Source of the DNA: Lunularia cruciata
Taxonomy: Eukaryota > Streptophyta > Marchantiopsida > Lunulariales > Lunulariaceae
Assembly: GCA_948567375.1 (NCBI GenBank)
Contig: OX419761.1
Location: 870,501 to 934,500 of the forward strand
DNA: 64,000 nucleotides
Direction: 5' to 3'
In this document: in pieces, positions 8,448 through 20,499 of the stretch
Numbering within the stretch: the stretch's first letter is position 1
Layout of the letters: the number at the start of each line of letters is the position of its first letter
The notes under the pieces: model-generated
Databases searched by the model: none
What the model saw: only the letters and a program-made list of their open reading frames with translations
Told to the model about the DNA's origin: nothing
Position numbers and translations under genes: made by a program

Positions 8448-11400
8448 ATGGGGAAACTTCCGGTTTTCTTTGGCAAGGATGGAGAAGATGTGGAGGCCTT
8501 TGTGAGAGACTTCAAGAGAGCTTGCATAGGAAACAATGAGAGGAGGAAGAATGAGTGGGCCTCATTATTACCAGATTTCTTTAAGGATGCAGCACTTACA
8601 TGGTATGAGTCAGAATACCAAAAGAGAGAGAGGAGAGAGGGGGAAGAGGAGTCTTGGGAGACTTTGACTTCAGCACTCATTGAGAACTTTCTTCCTGATG
8701 AGAGTTATGAGAGATTGATGAGTGAGGTTACATTTCTCAAGCAAGGAGATGGAGAGAAAGTGAGGGTCTATGTGGAAAGAGTGGAAAAGTTGGAGTCCAG
8801 ATTTCGCATAATGTTGAGGAAGGGTGGGGATGATGTGGAGACTACAATGATTGGCATAGGGGCCATGCTCACCAAGAATATGCCATGCTCACCAAGAATT
8901 TTGTGGGAGGATTGAGGCCACAAATTAGAAGCAAGGTGAGATATGAGAAACCTTCTTCCAAGGTTGAAGCTATCAAGATCGCAATTCGTATGGAGGAGAG
9001 TTTGGAAGGGGATGAGAGTGATTTGGTGGTGAAGGAGGTTGTGCATCCTCCTCAAGGCTACAAGTATGGTGGAACTTCTGATACTTTGGTGATAAGGGTT
9101 GCACCACAAGTAGAAGTTGCTCTAGTTCTTGCACCTCCACCAAAAGATCCACTCCAAACCATCACAGAACGACTTGCGGATCTCAAGATCAATGTGGTGC
9201 AACTATGGGAGAAGAGAGAGGTGGATCAGAATGTAGGGAGAGGGCCTAGGAGTTATGGAAAATATCCATATAGAGGAGGCCAACCAGCCAACAATTTCAA
9301 TGATAGAAATTGTTTTGGTTGTGGAGGAAGAGGCCATATCCAAAGGAATTGCCCAAATTCCACTTACCATGGAGGAAGGGGTTATGAGGGAGCCAATAGA
9401 GGGAAAGAGGGAGGTAGTGAAACCCAAGTGGCTCCTAATCCCAACAAAGGCAAGGGGATAGCATCCATAGATGTGGTTGAGAGCAAGTATGAGAAGGGAG
9501 AGTGCTCAAACTCCAAGGGTCTTAATTTGGAGCTTTTGGCACAAGAGAAGAAGAGAGCTCGTTTTGCAGAGGATGTTCACTCTTCTCAAGGATTTACTTC
9601 AAGCAAGGATACTCCTATGTCTACTAAGAGCACTTGCACCTCAACACCATCAACAACAAAGACTCCAAGGAAGAAGTTGGGGATGGAGGACTTCTTGATC
9701 TCAAAGCAACAATGGAACTACAATGTGTTGGAGGATGTTGGTAGTCACAAGGCTAACATCACAGTGGGCCAATTAATTGCTTTGAACCCTACCTTGAGAA
9801 AGGAGCTTAGAGGTGGTTTGAGTTCTACAAGGAGCAAGAAGAAGAAGAAGGCAAAAGTTCCAGTATCAATGGGGGTGGTGGATGCCAAGCCAGCACCATG
9901 GGAAGCTTGTGAATATGCCTCCAAGATTGATGTGAGAGTGAATGGTCACAACATCAAGGATGCATTGGTTGATGGAGGATCAGCAGTGAATGCCATGTCA
10001 GAAAGGTTGATGAAGAAGTTGGGTATGATACCCTCAAGACCTTCAACATTTGTGGTGAGCATGGCAAACAAGCAACAAGTTCGACCAATAGGGGTGATGG
10101 ATAAGGTGGTAGTTTCAGTTATGGGAGTTCAAAATCTCATAACTTTCCAAGTCTTGAAGGATTCAAGCTATGACTTACTTCTTGGGAGGCCATGGTTGAG
10201 AGCAGCACGCACAACTGATCCATGGCACAAAGGGTACTTGAGGATTGGGCCATCAAACCATAGAGTTACTGTTCCTGTGACTAACACCACCAACACTTCA
10301 CATTCAGATACACCATCTTCTGATTATTGGGAATCAGATTCTGAAGAAGGAGCTTCAGGTGTGGACACAAGCATGGAAGAGGAGACTTCCACGGAGGAGG
10401 ATGAATCTGAATCTGATTCAGATGTGTATCCTTTGTGTGCTATGGATTTTGCACCTAAGCCAGAGGTTTTGAAGGACCCAGATAAATCACCATTGACACT
10501 TGAGGAGGTAGAGAGAAGGTTATCTACCCTCAAGTATGGCCCAAATGTTACCAAGGAGGAGAAGGTGAGATTTGAGGAGATTTTCCGCAAGTTCATCCAT
10601 GTGTTTGCTTTTAGTTACAAGGATTTGAAGGAAGTCACCTTGGAGGAGCACAAGATAGAGGTGGAGTCACATGCAAGACCAATCCGCCAAAAGTAACGTC
10701 GCATTAGCCCACCAATATCTTTGGTTGTGAAGGAGGAGATTGATAAGCTCAAGGAGGCTGGATTTATCTTTGAGGTAGAGAATTCAGAATGGGTGTCTCC
10801 AATTGTCATTGTGAAGAGAAAGAATGGCAAGCTTTGGGTATGTGTGGATTACAAGAAACTCAATGTTGTTACCAAGAAGGACTACTACCCATTGCCATTC
10901 ATTGATGAGATCTTGGAGGAGGTTGCAGGTCATGAGAGGTACAGTTTTGGAGATGGTTATAGTGGATATAACCAAATAAAGATTGCACCAGAGCATCAAC
11001 AACTCACCACATTCACCACACCTTGGGGAACTTACGCTTTCAAGGTCATGCCTTTTGGGCTTTGCAATGCTCCAGCCACATTCCAACGGTTCATGAACAA
11101 GGTATTTGAACCTTTCATTGGGAAATTTGTGAGAGATTTCATTGATGACTTTTGTGTCTATGGGAGCAAGGAGGAGCACTTTGAGCACCTAATCAAAGTC
11201 TTGCAACGCTTGGATGAGGCAAATGCATCACTCAACCCAGAGAAGTGCATTTTTGGATGTGAAGAAGGTCTACTTTTGGGGCATATCATCTCCAAGGATG
11301 GAATAGCAGTTGATCCTGAGAAGGTGAGGAAAATCTCAGACCTTCCATTCCCTTCAAGCTTGACAAAGTTACGCCAATTCTTGGGGATGGTTAGGTACTA

Positions 11401-13294
11401 TAGGAGGTTCATCTTCTCATTTTCCAACAAGGCTTATGCATTGACCATCTACATGAAGAAGGGTGTAGATTACATGGTGATTTTGGAAGACAAGGAGGCT
11501 CTCAAAGCTTTTGAGGAGCTCAAGCAATCCCTTGTTGTAGCTCCAATTCTTGCTAAACCTGATTGGAGTAAACCTTTCATCCTCTACACTGATGCTTCTA
11601 ATGTAGCTATAGGATGCACTCTTAGTCAATTAGACCAAGATGGGCATGATCATCCAATAGCTTATGCTAGTAGGCAGATGGTTTCAGCAGAGAAGAACTA
11701 CTCTGTCACGGAGAGAGAAGGGTTGGCAGTGATCTTTGGTCTCAAGAAGTTTAGACACTACTTGATTGGAGGGAAAGCCACCATTGTCACGGATCACAAG
11801 GCTTTGAAGTACATCTTCAACAAGCCTAATGTTGAAGGGAGACTAGCAAGGTGGATGATACTCTTGTCTGAGTATGACTACACCATTGAAGATAGGCCAG
11901 GAAAGAAACATGCAAATGCTGATTTATTATCTAGAGCCTATGATCATGATGGAGATGAGCCAGTGGATGATTCCTTCCCGGATGAGGAGCTCATGACAAT
12001 CTCAGTCACTCAAGAGGTTCCAATGGAGTACAAGGAGATTGTGGATTTTGTGACAAAAGGTAACTATCCAGAAGGGATGCATGCTAGGGAGAGGAAGGCC
12101 CTTGCAGCAAGATCTAGACCTCACTCAATGGTGGAGGATATTCTTTTTCACCAAGGAGCAGATGGTCTACTTCGAAGAGCAGTGGGTAAGGAAGAGTCTA
12201 TCCTACTCATAAAGGAGTTTCATGAAGGTTTAGTATGTGGAGGACACTTTGCAAGAAAGGTGACTGCTTTCAAGATTCTAGATGCAGGTTACCATTGGAG
12301 AGGGATTTTCAAGGATTGTCTTGATTATTGCAAAACTTGTCATGTTTGTCAAGCTTTTGCTAGAAAGTCTACATCCACTCCACCACTTAGATCAATTCCA
12401 TTGCTAGGACCTTTTGAGAAGTGGGGAATTGATTTTGTAGGTCCTCTCAATAGAACCCCAAGGAACAATCGGTACATTGTGGTAGTTACTGATTACCTTA
12501 CCAAGTGGGTTGAGGCTAGACCATTGAGGGACAAGAATGAAGATGAAGTGGGTAGATTTCTTTATGAACGCATTATCACTAGGTTTGGATGCCCTTTGGA
12601 GTTGGTTTCTGATAGAGGAGGAGAGTTTACAAGAAGCATTACTACAGCCATGCTACGACATTTCTCTATCACACATAGAGTAACTACATCCTATAAGCCA
12701 AATTCCAATGGATTGGCAGAGAGAACCAATCAGACCTTGTGCATGATGTTGGCCAAAGATGCAGAAATGGAGGGGGCTAAACATCATTGGGACAAGAGGA
12801 TTCATGCAGTTTTGTGGGAGTATAGGACAACCATGAAAACTTCCACTAGATATTCTCCATTTCAATTGGTGTATGGTATTGAGTCTACCTTACCTATTCA
12901 CTTTGATCTTCCTACCTTCCAAAGCATTCATAGGAGATTGAAGAAAGCACAAGGAGGTGATGCAGAGAAGTCAAGGAAGGATCAACTCATGGAGTTGGAA
13001 GAGGCAAGAGCAGTTGCTATGGTTCGAGTGGAGCAAGCCCAGAGGAAACAAAAGGAGAGCTATGATAAGAGGCAAGACAAGAAGAAGGTGGAGCCTTTCA
13101 AAGAAGGTGATTGGGTAATGTTGTTTGATTCCATTCGATTCAAGAGAGTGCAAAAGAAGTTTTTGCCTAAGTACTTTGGACCTTTCATAGTGGAGAAGGT
13201 GTGGGGCAATTACACCTATGATCTCAAGGAGTTGGGAGGAAGATACTTTGATAGGATTAACCATGATAAGTTGAAGATGTACCATAGAAGGTAG
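8448..13294 (+). pseudogene. Gag-Pol polyprotein of A1, two lesions
   Basis: Starts MGKLPVFFGKDGEDVEAFVR at 8448. The capsid domain runs to ~9000. A 20-base tandem duplication (ATGCCATGCTCACCAAGAAT, ~8861-8900) shifts the frame. The polyprotein then continues in another frame from 8885 to 13294, with one TAA at 10694 where A2 has CAA. Domains: CCHC knuckle (CFGCGGRGHIQRNC, ~9310), protease (LVDGGSAVNAM, ~9965), RT (FIDDFCVYG, ~11140), RNase H (LYTDASNVAIGC, ITD-like VTDHKAL), integrase with HHCC and DDE (IDFVGP, SDRGGEF, NGLAERTNQ) and a GPF module (KYFGPFIVEKV). The two lesions make it non-functional as written. Confidence 0.85.
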
Positions 13295-13330
13295 AGAGAC
13301 CTTCACTTTGAGGACAAAGTGAAAACTTAG

Positions 13331-13342
13331 TCCGGGGGTAAA
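13331..13342 (+). other. Polypurine-like tract of A1
   Basis: TCCGGGGGTAAA sits directly before the 3' LTR (TGTAAC). The same tract precedes the A2 3' LTR. This is where plus-strand DNA synthesis is primed in LTR elements. The tract is short and includes a T. Confidence 0.5.
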
Positions 13343-14021
13343 TGTAACACCCATTTGTGCATGTGTGTGGTATTGTGATATTTAGCTTGGTATTACAAGT
13401 ACTTAAGAGATATTATTTATATAGAGATAAAGGATGGTTCTATATTAGTCATGGTTAGCTAAAGTTAGTCATAGCTAAGATAGATGGGACCTTACTTTAG
13501 AGGAAGTAGAAAAGATGAGCACCACTATTTTGGATTTTAGTGTGTTGACTTGGTATTATTCCTAGGTGTTTGGCTTTGGGGAAAGAGTTGAGAACTCTTG
13601 GGCCCGCAAGCCTTTTTGTTTTGGATTCTTCTTTAGTCCAAGGATAGCCCATGTGAAGGAATCCTTGCTTTAGTGGTTGGGTCAAGATAAGGGGAATATG
13701 CCCATGTGAATGGATATTCCTTTCTACTTTTTGACTTTACTTGACTTTTAGTCTAGTAACTTGAGTTACTACGGTAATTAGTAACTTTGGTACGTAACTA
13801 TTTCACAAGTATATAAACAAGGGGTGAGGAGGTACTCATCATCTTTTCATTTGCAACTATCTCTCTCTCATTGAGGTCTCTAGTGAGCAATGTCTTGAGT
13901 CTTGGAGTGTTAGCCTTGGAGGAGTATGATGGAGTTGGGGTTCCTTGCCTTCTTAGTCCATGGTGCGCTACTATAATAGCCATCAGAGGTTCATCCTGAG
14001 TGAGAGACAGGCCGGCTCACA
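13343..14021 (+). repeat. A1 3' LTR
   Basis: TGTAACACCC...GGCTCACA, 679 bases, matching 6201-6878 with roughly four substitutions and one T-run indel by eye. It is followed by GCTCAAAATAC, which does not repeat the left flank. Confidence 0.95.
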
Positions 14022-14340
14022 GCTCAAAATACATGGGTAAGGTATTGTTGGAAAGCTGTCAATGAGACAAAAAAGGGGGAGAAGGCAACATCTTCTCTCC
14101 AAGAAGGGAGTAATTTTGCATTTTTTTGAGGCCTAATTCATCTATTAGGCCTCCAAGATTGGCTCTAAAGTTTTTAGGTTGCTTTTGGCCTTTGGCCTAT
14201 TAGTGAAAGTATTCTTTTCATGACACATCTATCTAATCTACTTAGACCATCATATATAACAGCCTTCAAGATATTACCAAGGCAATTTTCACCTCTAGAT
14301 AATATGCCTAGCTAATGATATTATAAGTTCAAAACATATC
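14022..14340 (+). repeat. Old dispersed repeat, left-truncated by A1
   Basis: This stretch aligns loosely with 62116-62400. Shared blocks include GCT(C/T)AAAATA, TTTTTGAGGCCT, TTAGGCCTC and TCTACTTAGACCATCAT. Divergence is high, so it is old. No coding frame seen. The copy at 62116 continues to the left with sequence not found beside A1. Confidence 0.5.
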
Positions 14341-15410
14341 ATTGACTTGATCTCACAAAAGCTAAACAATTTTGCATAGTATCAGTTTTTTCTTCTTCTC
14401 TATTCTTGCCTTGACATACAAAAGTAGTTTCCATTGATGGTTCTCTTTCATTTTCCAGTTCATAAACATAGTCTTCCTCTACCCCATTGTTTGCCTTGTT
14501 TATAAAAATTATAGATTATAATACATATGTTGATCCATCTTAAGTGATGTGCTTTTCTCAAGGATCATTTAATTACACTCTTATTTCTTTGAGAGAATGT
14601 TGTCTAGCTTTCAAATTTTTTATACAATGCTAATTCACTACTCTAGCTCAAGCAAACATTTGTTGAAAATTGACTTCTTTGGAGTTCTAACCTACTTAAA
14701 GGAAGGGATCAAATGTCTCTCATGGGAATATATCCAAAATCCCCTAACAAGAGTTTGTGCTTCTAAAAAAACCAATGTATTTCCTTGAATTCAAATCCAA
14801 CCATATAGGAGACTTTTTCAAACATGCCATGAAATGTCAAGAGCTGAGCATTCCTATGACCACATCCCATTCATGCCCAATAAATAAATAATCTTGCATC
14901 ATATAACAGTCCACCTCACAAACAACATAACTATAAATCACAAAACAAAACACAAACATTCTCACCACATTTCACACCACAAAATAACCATTTTTATTCT
15001 CACTTCCTAAAAACTGGATGATCCTTCTTTTTTCATCACACACCACTTGGCCATCAATGGAATAAAATCCTTTCTTGCAAAAGTATATCTCCTTATCCAC
15101 ACTCAATCGTTGCAAAAGTCAAAATACAACCTCATCTACTAAACCCACACAACCAAGAAACTCCTTTTGAGCAAAAATAGAAGATTTCCATGACTTCTCC
15201 TCTTTTCCAAGCCACTTCAACTCCTTGCATAAGGTAGCTACAATTGTAGTCATGACACATCTAATGAATAAAACAATAAATCCTGCACAAATCCCCCATA
15301 GGTTTAAGCCTATTGCCACACTTACCCCATTGCCATGTATGGTATCTACATTAGTTTTGTACAGTTGATGGGGAATTGAATACATTTCAAGTAAAGAAGA
15401 AGGAGAAATT
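14341..15410. other. Anonymous AT-rich DNA, no gene seen
   Basis: AT-rich sequence with short chance frames only. A minus-strand frame at 15119-15385 (88 aa, with a hydrophobic GICAGFIVLFIRCVMTTIVA stretch) is the longest. It matches nothing I recognise and has no supporting context. Confidence 0.5.
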
Positions 15411-15933
15411 GAGTTTTTTGCAAACTTAAAGAAATATTACTTTGGGTCAAAACCTGTCAGTCATTGGGTCAGAATGGGCAGAACCAAAGCCAAGGTAAGA
15501 AGACTTTGCCTTGGGGTGATCAACCTGATGCAAAGAAAGTGTAATAAGTTTTCTTTGGACCACAAATCAAGAACGGTTATGATATGGCAAGACTAGTGCG
15601 TGCATTGACAATGATAGGAGGAGCTCATGCAAAAGGTGTGATTTATAAGTCAAAGTCTAGCTGAAGAATGACAAAGAAGTGCATCATTATAAAAGCATGG
15701 CTTTACCAAGGCGATGAAAGAAACCCCAAAGAAATATCCGAAGCCCTTAAGAATTTATGTAGAATTCCATGGGAAGCAATTAGTTGTGAGAGAAATCCTT
15801 GGGTTGCCTGCAAGAGTAAGAGTTTTGCAATAGAAGGATAGTGAATTTACTTGAGAATGTTTGAAGCCACAAGGGAAGGAGATGAGAGAATTCTGGAAGT
15901 GCTTTTGGGAGTGTGAAATCGTATAGTGAAGAG
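15411..15933 (+). repeat. Ancient X relative 'Z', left part
   Basis: It aligns patchily to the 5' part of X (TTACTTTGGGTCA, AGGTGTGATTT, ACAAAGAAGTGCAT...TATAAAA). It runs up to AAGAG, where X3 is inserted. The sequence resumes at 37458 with GATTAGATATGGTTGCACGG, which matches the next part of X (GGAGATTAGATATAGTAGCA at ~4239). Z is thus an old member or cousin of X carrying a younger X insertion. Confidence 0.55.
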
Positions 15934-16314
15934 TGTGGTGCCCACATTTTTTTTTTTTTTCAAAATAAAGAAGAAGAAGTGTATAGAGAAGTCGGATTGT
16001 GCCTATATGGCCAAAGGCAAAGAAAAGAGTCTTTGGGAGGAAACCCGAAGTAAAGTTACTTTGGGTCATAAGGCAAAGTACTCGAAAATGCCCTGTTAGC
16101 ATACAACCCAAAGTAAGGAGTCTTCGTATCGGGAGGAGCTCAACCCGAGGCAAAGTCTGTCTAATAACCTTTTGTCGGGGCGAGAAATTCAAGAAGGGAC
16201 CGTTCAAAAACCGGCGGCCCATACGCATGAAGTATGATTGATAGTGACAGGTGCATGCAAGAGGTGTGATTTCTTGGTAGAAACTTGAAGTGAAGAAAGA
16301 CAAAGAAAGTGTAA

Positions 16315-16327
16315 CTCTATAAAAATC
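16315..16327 (+). promoter_or_regulatory. TATA box upstream of ORF-X in X3
   Basis: CTCTATAAAAATC, 20-30 bases before the ORF-X ATG (16345). It is conserved in X2 (39649-39661) and, reversed, at 51213-51224 and ~60890-60901. It is missing in X4. It suggests ORF-X had its own transcript. The transcription start is inferred. Confidence 0.5.
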
Positions 16328-16344
16328 AAACTTGCAATGAAGCA

Positions 16345-18659
16345 ATGTCGAGTAATTTTCCTTCGCCATTGAGAAGTTGTCGTGCAGGTGATCATGGGAA
16401 GGGAAATAGAGTTGGAGATGCGCTAGTATGTAAGGGAGAAGTTGCAAGAGTGAAACCGAGAGACCGTGAGAAAGCAGGAGAGATGGGAAGAGGAAAGAAG
16501 AACTCCGAATTTGCAGTGAGAAATCATGTGATTTGGAGGTTAGATGTGATTGTGAGGATCAAAGTCTTGAGCCGACTTTGGATCACCTTCTTGGCGTGGA
16601 AATGGAACGTGAGTTTTCCAGGTTTCATGATAGAGATCATCAAGAGCAAGTGTCTTGATGGACCTGAGGAAGAAGGGAAGAGAGGAAACCTGGCTCGCTG
16701 GATAGAGTCAGATTGGAAGCTAGTACTTGGGAAGGAAGCAGGCTTGGAGCAAGGGGCCACGTTCTTGGGGAAGGGAGAGATAGCCCAAGAAGTGAGAGAT
16801 GCATTCTCGTCAAAGCGGACAAAGAATGGGTACAAAGTGGAGAGCTACAAAAACCTTGTCAAGAGAGGAATTGTGAGTGCTTTGATGGCAATCCTGAAGC
16901 CGGAGAGAACAACATATGTGATGAAACACCAAGCGGTGTTCTTTCACAAATTGTTTGCAGGAGAACCGATCAATTGAGCGAGGTGTTTCCATGGGAGAAC
17001 GCAACAAATGGTGTGGAATCTACGGGATAAATTGCCTCCACATTACATTGTGTTGTTTGCAGCTCATTTCTACCTCGGGTTGAATTTGCTGAACTCGGCG
17101 GAGCAAACTCAGATGGTGTCGCATTTCCATCCAGATTTGAGAAGGGAGGTTGATGTAGAGGAGCAACAGTACATCTTGCAAATCAGAAGCACCGACGAGT
17201 ACTACAAGAAGACGAGAAAGAATGTGGAGATGGAAGTGAGTACTCCAAAATCAAAGAAGAGAAGTTGGCAAGGCAAAGCCGAAGATACGAAAAAACCTTG
17301 GAAGACCAGGAGAGGAAACCCAAGGTGAGGCATGGTGGTGATCGAGTCGGAAGATGAAGACTCGGAAGCTGAAGCGGAGTGCAAGTCCAAAGATTTGGAA
17401 CAAGAGGAGGAGCCCGAGCTAACGCTACAGAGTAGCGACAGCAATGAGTGTGGAGAAATGACCTCGGTACCAGTTGCTGCAAAGGAGGAAGAAGAAGTGC
17501 AGGCAGAAATCGAAGCCGAGGATACCACAAAGTTGGAAGATGAAGTACCCGAGGCAGAAGAGAAGAAGATCGTGGTTCAAAGGGGAGTTTGCTCAAGACG
17601 CAAGGCAAAGTGTGACGTAGGTCCGAGTAACGTGAAAGAAGAGGTGAATGAAAGCTCACGGAGCAAGGCGTTAGTGCCGATACAAAGACTGCAGAGAAGA
17701 AGGCGAGTATTGGATGAACAAGAAGTGCAAAGAGAAGTGGCTATGCAAGAAGAAGTAACCCCGAGTGATGGAGTTGAGTACCTGCAAGAGGTGGTGTGTC
17801 CTTTGTTGGTGAAGCTAGAGCACAAGAAGAAGGAGATGCAATCGACTTGTCTAGAGGTGAAGATTGTCTTGTAGGTGTTATCAAGATTAGAAGAAGAGAA
17901 CTTGAGGTTGAAGAAAAGTATAACCCGAGGAGAGGAGGAAAGGGAAGTACTGCGAGCGGAGGCAGTAATGACGACTCAGGTAAATGAAGACCTAAAGAGA
18001 GAAGTGAGTTATCAAGAAGATCTTGTTAGGAAGAGTGACATAGCAAGGGAAAGACAAGTAGCAGAGTATGAAATCTTAAAGTAACAGTTTGTTGATTCAA
18101 GAGTAGAAGTTATCCATAGTATGGCAAGAGTAGCAGAGAAGGATCAAGAGCTCAATAGGGTGATAGAGAGTGTCAAGGAGAAGAAGCAACTCTGGCAAAG
18201 AGAGTTAGCAGCACGGTATAGGGAAGAAGAGAGATTACAAGAGTTACTTCGTAATCAAAAGGAGAAGGTTGTACAGAAGGAGAAGGAGAAGGAGACGGTG
18301 AAAGCCGAGTTCAAAGTGAAATTGGCAATGTATAGGGAGGACTGGCTTGCAGATCAAGAGCAAGAGAGGAAGATGAGATTAGAGCCGTTGAAGGAAATAG
18401 TCCTCAAGATGAACGTGATGTTGAGTACAGAGGCCAGCGTTTGAATTGAAGAAACAAGGCTGCACGAGTTGAAGTTGTTGGTGCAAGAGACGAGGCAAAG
18501 ACAGGCAAAAGACACTAATTTGAATGCCTTGTTGATCAGTTTAAGAACTTGTGTAGACAAGAAGATCTTAGAAGTAAAGGACAATATTGCGATTAGATTA
18601 GATTTAGTGAAAATAGAGATAGATAAACTTCGGAAGGATGTTAGAGCCAAACCCGAAGT
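16345..18659 (+). pseudogene. ORF-X in X3, interrupted
   Basis: One frame from ATG 16345 to the C insertion at 18660, broken by TGA 16975, TGA 17326, TAG 17872, TAA 18082 and TGA 18442. The domain order is as in the other copies: globular helical N-terminus, acidic stretch (ESEDEDSEAEAE), basic patch (RLQRRRRVLDE), long coiled coil. The stops are at different codons from those in X4 and X2, except the shared position after HGRTR or near MVWNLR. The copies decayed separately from an open ancestor. The final ~85 codons lie beyond C, at 36425 onward, and are frame-damaged. Confidence 0.65.
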
Positions 18660-18960
18660 TGTCACGCCATTTGTAGTTCCGCATCTAGATGCTTGGACAC
18701 TAGAGTTCCAGTGATGGTAGTTAGAGTTATTCTAGCAGTTTCTCAGGGACTACTTTCCGATGGTTAGATTTCGTGTTCGGGGTATTGACTTCACGGTGGG
18801 GCCCACCGTCACTTTGCACCGTTTGCACCGTCGAGTGTGCCGTCAGCGGGACCGTTAGGGTTTCAGGGCTAGCTCGAGTCCAGGGGGTATAGTTTTGAAG
18901 TGAGCTCCAGAGAGCTCACTTCTCTGATGTTGAGCCTTCGAGTTCCTGGCTATGGTGGAC
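18660..18960 (+). repeat. C 5' LTR, left part
   Basis: Starts TGTCACGCC right after AAGT. It matches 35857-36166 with only a few transitions and a 9-base unit difference (TTTGCACCG: two copies here, three at ~36010). It ends at GGAC (18957-18960), the target duplication of A2. Confidence 0.9.
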
Positions 18961-19639
18961 TGTAACACCCATTTGTGCATGTGTGTGGTATTGTGATATT
19001 TAGCTTGGTATTACAAGTACTTAAGAGATATTATTTATATAGAGATAAAGGATGGTTCTATATTAGTCATGGTTAGCTAAAGTTAGTCATAGCTAAGATA
19101 GATGGGACCTTACTTTAGAGGAAGTAGAAAAGATGAGCACCACTATTTTGGATTTTAGTGTGTTGACTTGGTATTATTCCTAGGTGTTTGGCTTTGGGGA
19201 AAGAGTTGAGAACTCTTGGGCCCGCAAGCCTTTTTGTTTTGGATTCTTCTTTAGTCCAAGGATAGCCCATGTGAAGGAATCCTTGCTTTAGTGGTTGGGT
19301 CAAGATAAGGGGAATATGCCCATGTGAATGGATATTCCTTTCTACTTTTTGACTTTACTTGACTTTTAGTCTAGTAACTTGAGTTACTACGGTAATTAGT
19401 AACTTTGGTACGTAACTATTTCACAAGTATATAAACAAGGAGTGAGGAGGTACTCATCATCCTTTCATTTGCAACTATCTCTCTCTCATTGAGTTCTCTA
19501 GTGAGCAATGTCTTGAGTCTTGGAGTGTTAGCCTTGGAGGAGTATGATGGAGTTGGGGTTCCTTGCCTTCTTAGTCCATGGTGCGCTACCATAATAGCCA
19601 TCAGAGGTTCATCCTGAGTGAGAGACAGGCCGGCTCACA
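18961..19639 (+). repeat. A2 5' LTR
   Basis: TGTAACACCC...GGCTCACA, 679 bases. TATA box TATATAAAC at 19428-19436. No difference from the 3' LTR was found by eye. Confidence 0.95.
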
Positions 19640-19643
19640 TTTT

Positions 19644-19661
19644 TGGTTCCGTAACCGGGAC
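19644..19661 (+). other. Primer-binding site of A2
   Basis: TGGTTCCGTAACCGGGAC, four bases after the LTR. It differs from A1 (TGGTTCCGTTGCCGGGAC) at two adjacent bases in the centre. Since the site is copied from the tRNA primer at each cycle, the change could reflect a different or edited primer, or mutation after insertion. Confidence 0.55.
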
Positions 19662-19680
19662 CTCTCTAGAAGGCAAGATA

Positions 19681-19851
19681 ATGTTCCGCGTCCAATTCTA
19701 CATTAGGCAGAAGGAGGCTATGAGAGCTCACTTGGAGAGAACATTAGGAGAGGAGAGGGCTGAACTTATGTTAGAGAACCAAGATCCATTTGTATACCCT
19801 GTAGTTCATTATGATGTCTTTGAGGTGATTTTGTACATCTTGTACACATGA
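19681..19851 (+). CDS. Small leader ORF of A2 (56 aa), unknown
   Basis: Same product as the A1 leader ORF (MFRVQFYIRQKEAMRAHLER start), open from ATG 19681 to TGA 19851. It begins 19 bases after the primer-binding site. No known domain. Conservation between A1 and A2 is weak evidence of function because both copies are young. Confidence 0.4.
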   Translation: MFRVQFYIRQKEAMRAHLERTLGEERAELMLENQDPFVYPVVHYDVFEVILYILYT

Positions 19852-20499
19852 GAGGAATTGGAGAGATTGTGTGAGGTGGATTGCAGATTTTGGGGATTAA
19901 GGTGATTTTGGGCAAAATCTCAAGTTTGAGATCTGGACTTGAGATTTCTACACATGATAGCTTGGGTTATCTTTCAGTTAGCACACTTGAAATTATTGAG
20001 AGAGCTTTTATGCGCACTGGGCTAGAATTTTTGAAAGTTGATAGGGTAAAGTGCTCCCGCAACTGCATGCTCTCTGGAACATTGTACAGAGTCTGCCATT
20101 TCTTCAATTTTAAGTGAATTGTCCTGAAAATCTCCAAGAAAATTCAGTGCATTGTATCCTACCTGCTGCCACAAAAATTAGAGAGAGATCATTTTTGCGC
20201 AGTGCGTTATGAGTTTTTGAAGTGAGGGGGGTGGTTTTCAGACCAAATCTGAAATATGGGTGCTGAATAGAAAGGTGTCTAGGCCAAATGGCTCGATGAA
20301 AAGATCTAAAATTTCGCAAGGAGGGACGCCCTAGAGTTGTGATCAAGTGTGGAAAATTTCAGAGGACTGTGACATATTCGTTGGGAGATTTGAGTGACAT
20401 TGTGAGGAAGGGTCAATTCTGCAGAGTGGAGATCTCATGCATGAGAAGTTTGAGATCAACAAAAAGCATGTTTGAGTGTTTAGATTCATCTTTGGGAAC

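Larger units (their letters stand above)
6201..14021 (+). mobile_element. Family A retrotransposon copy A1 (Ty3/Gypsy, Tat/Athila-like)
   Basis: A full-length 7.8-kb LTR element: 5' LTR 6201-6878, primer-binding site 6883-6900, small leader ORF, zinc-knuckle ORF, gag-pol, polypurine-like tract at 13331-13342, 3' LTR 13343-14021. The two LTRs differ by about four substitutions and one indel by eye. The pol order is protease, RT, RNase H, integrase with no chromodomain, so it is a non-chromovirus Gypsy element. No target duplication is present: the left flank ends ...GGTGGAC and the right flank starts GCTCAAAATAC. The right flank matches an old repeat at 62116, whose left context is quite different. 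The copy is probably a recombinant. Confidence 0.9.
15934..18659 (+). repeat. Family X giant LTR X3, left part
   Basis: Starts TGTGGTGCCCACATTTT at 15934, preceded by AAGAG (15929-15933). It is interrupted after AAGT (18656-18659) by element C and resumes at 36425 after the duplicated AAGT. Its far end is at 37452, followed by AAGAG (37453-37457). The unit without C is about 3754 bases, close to the solo units of 3775 and 3769 bases. The 5-bp target duplication shows X3 inserted as one unit. Confidence 0.92.

Noticed and set aside
15119-15385. Minus-strand 88-aa frame with a hydrophobic stretch
   Set aside because: AT-rich context, no homology recognised, no promoter or neighbour to support it.
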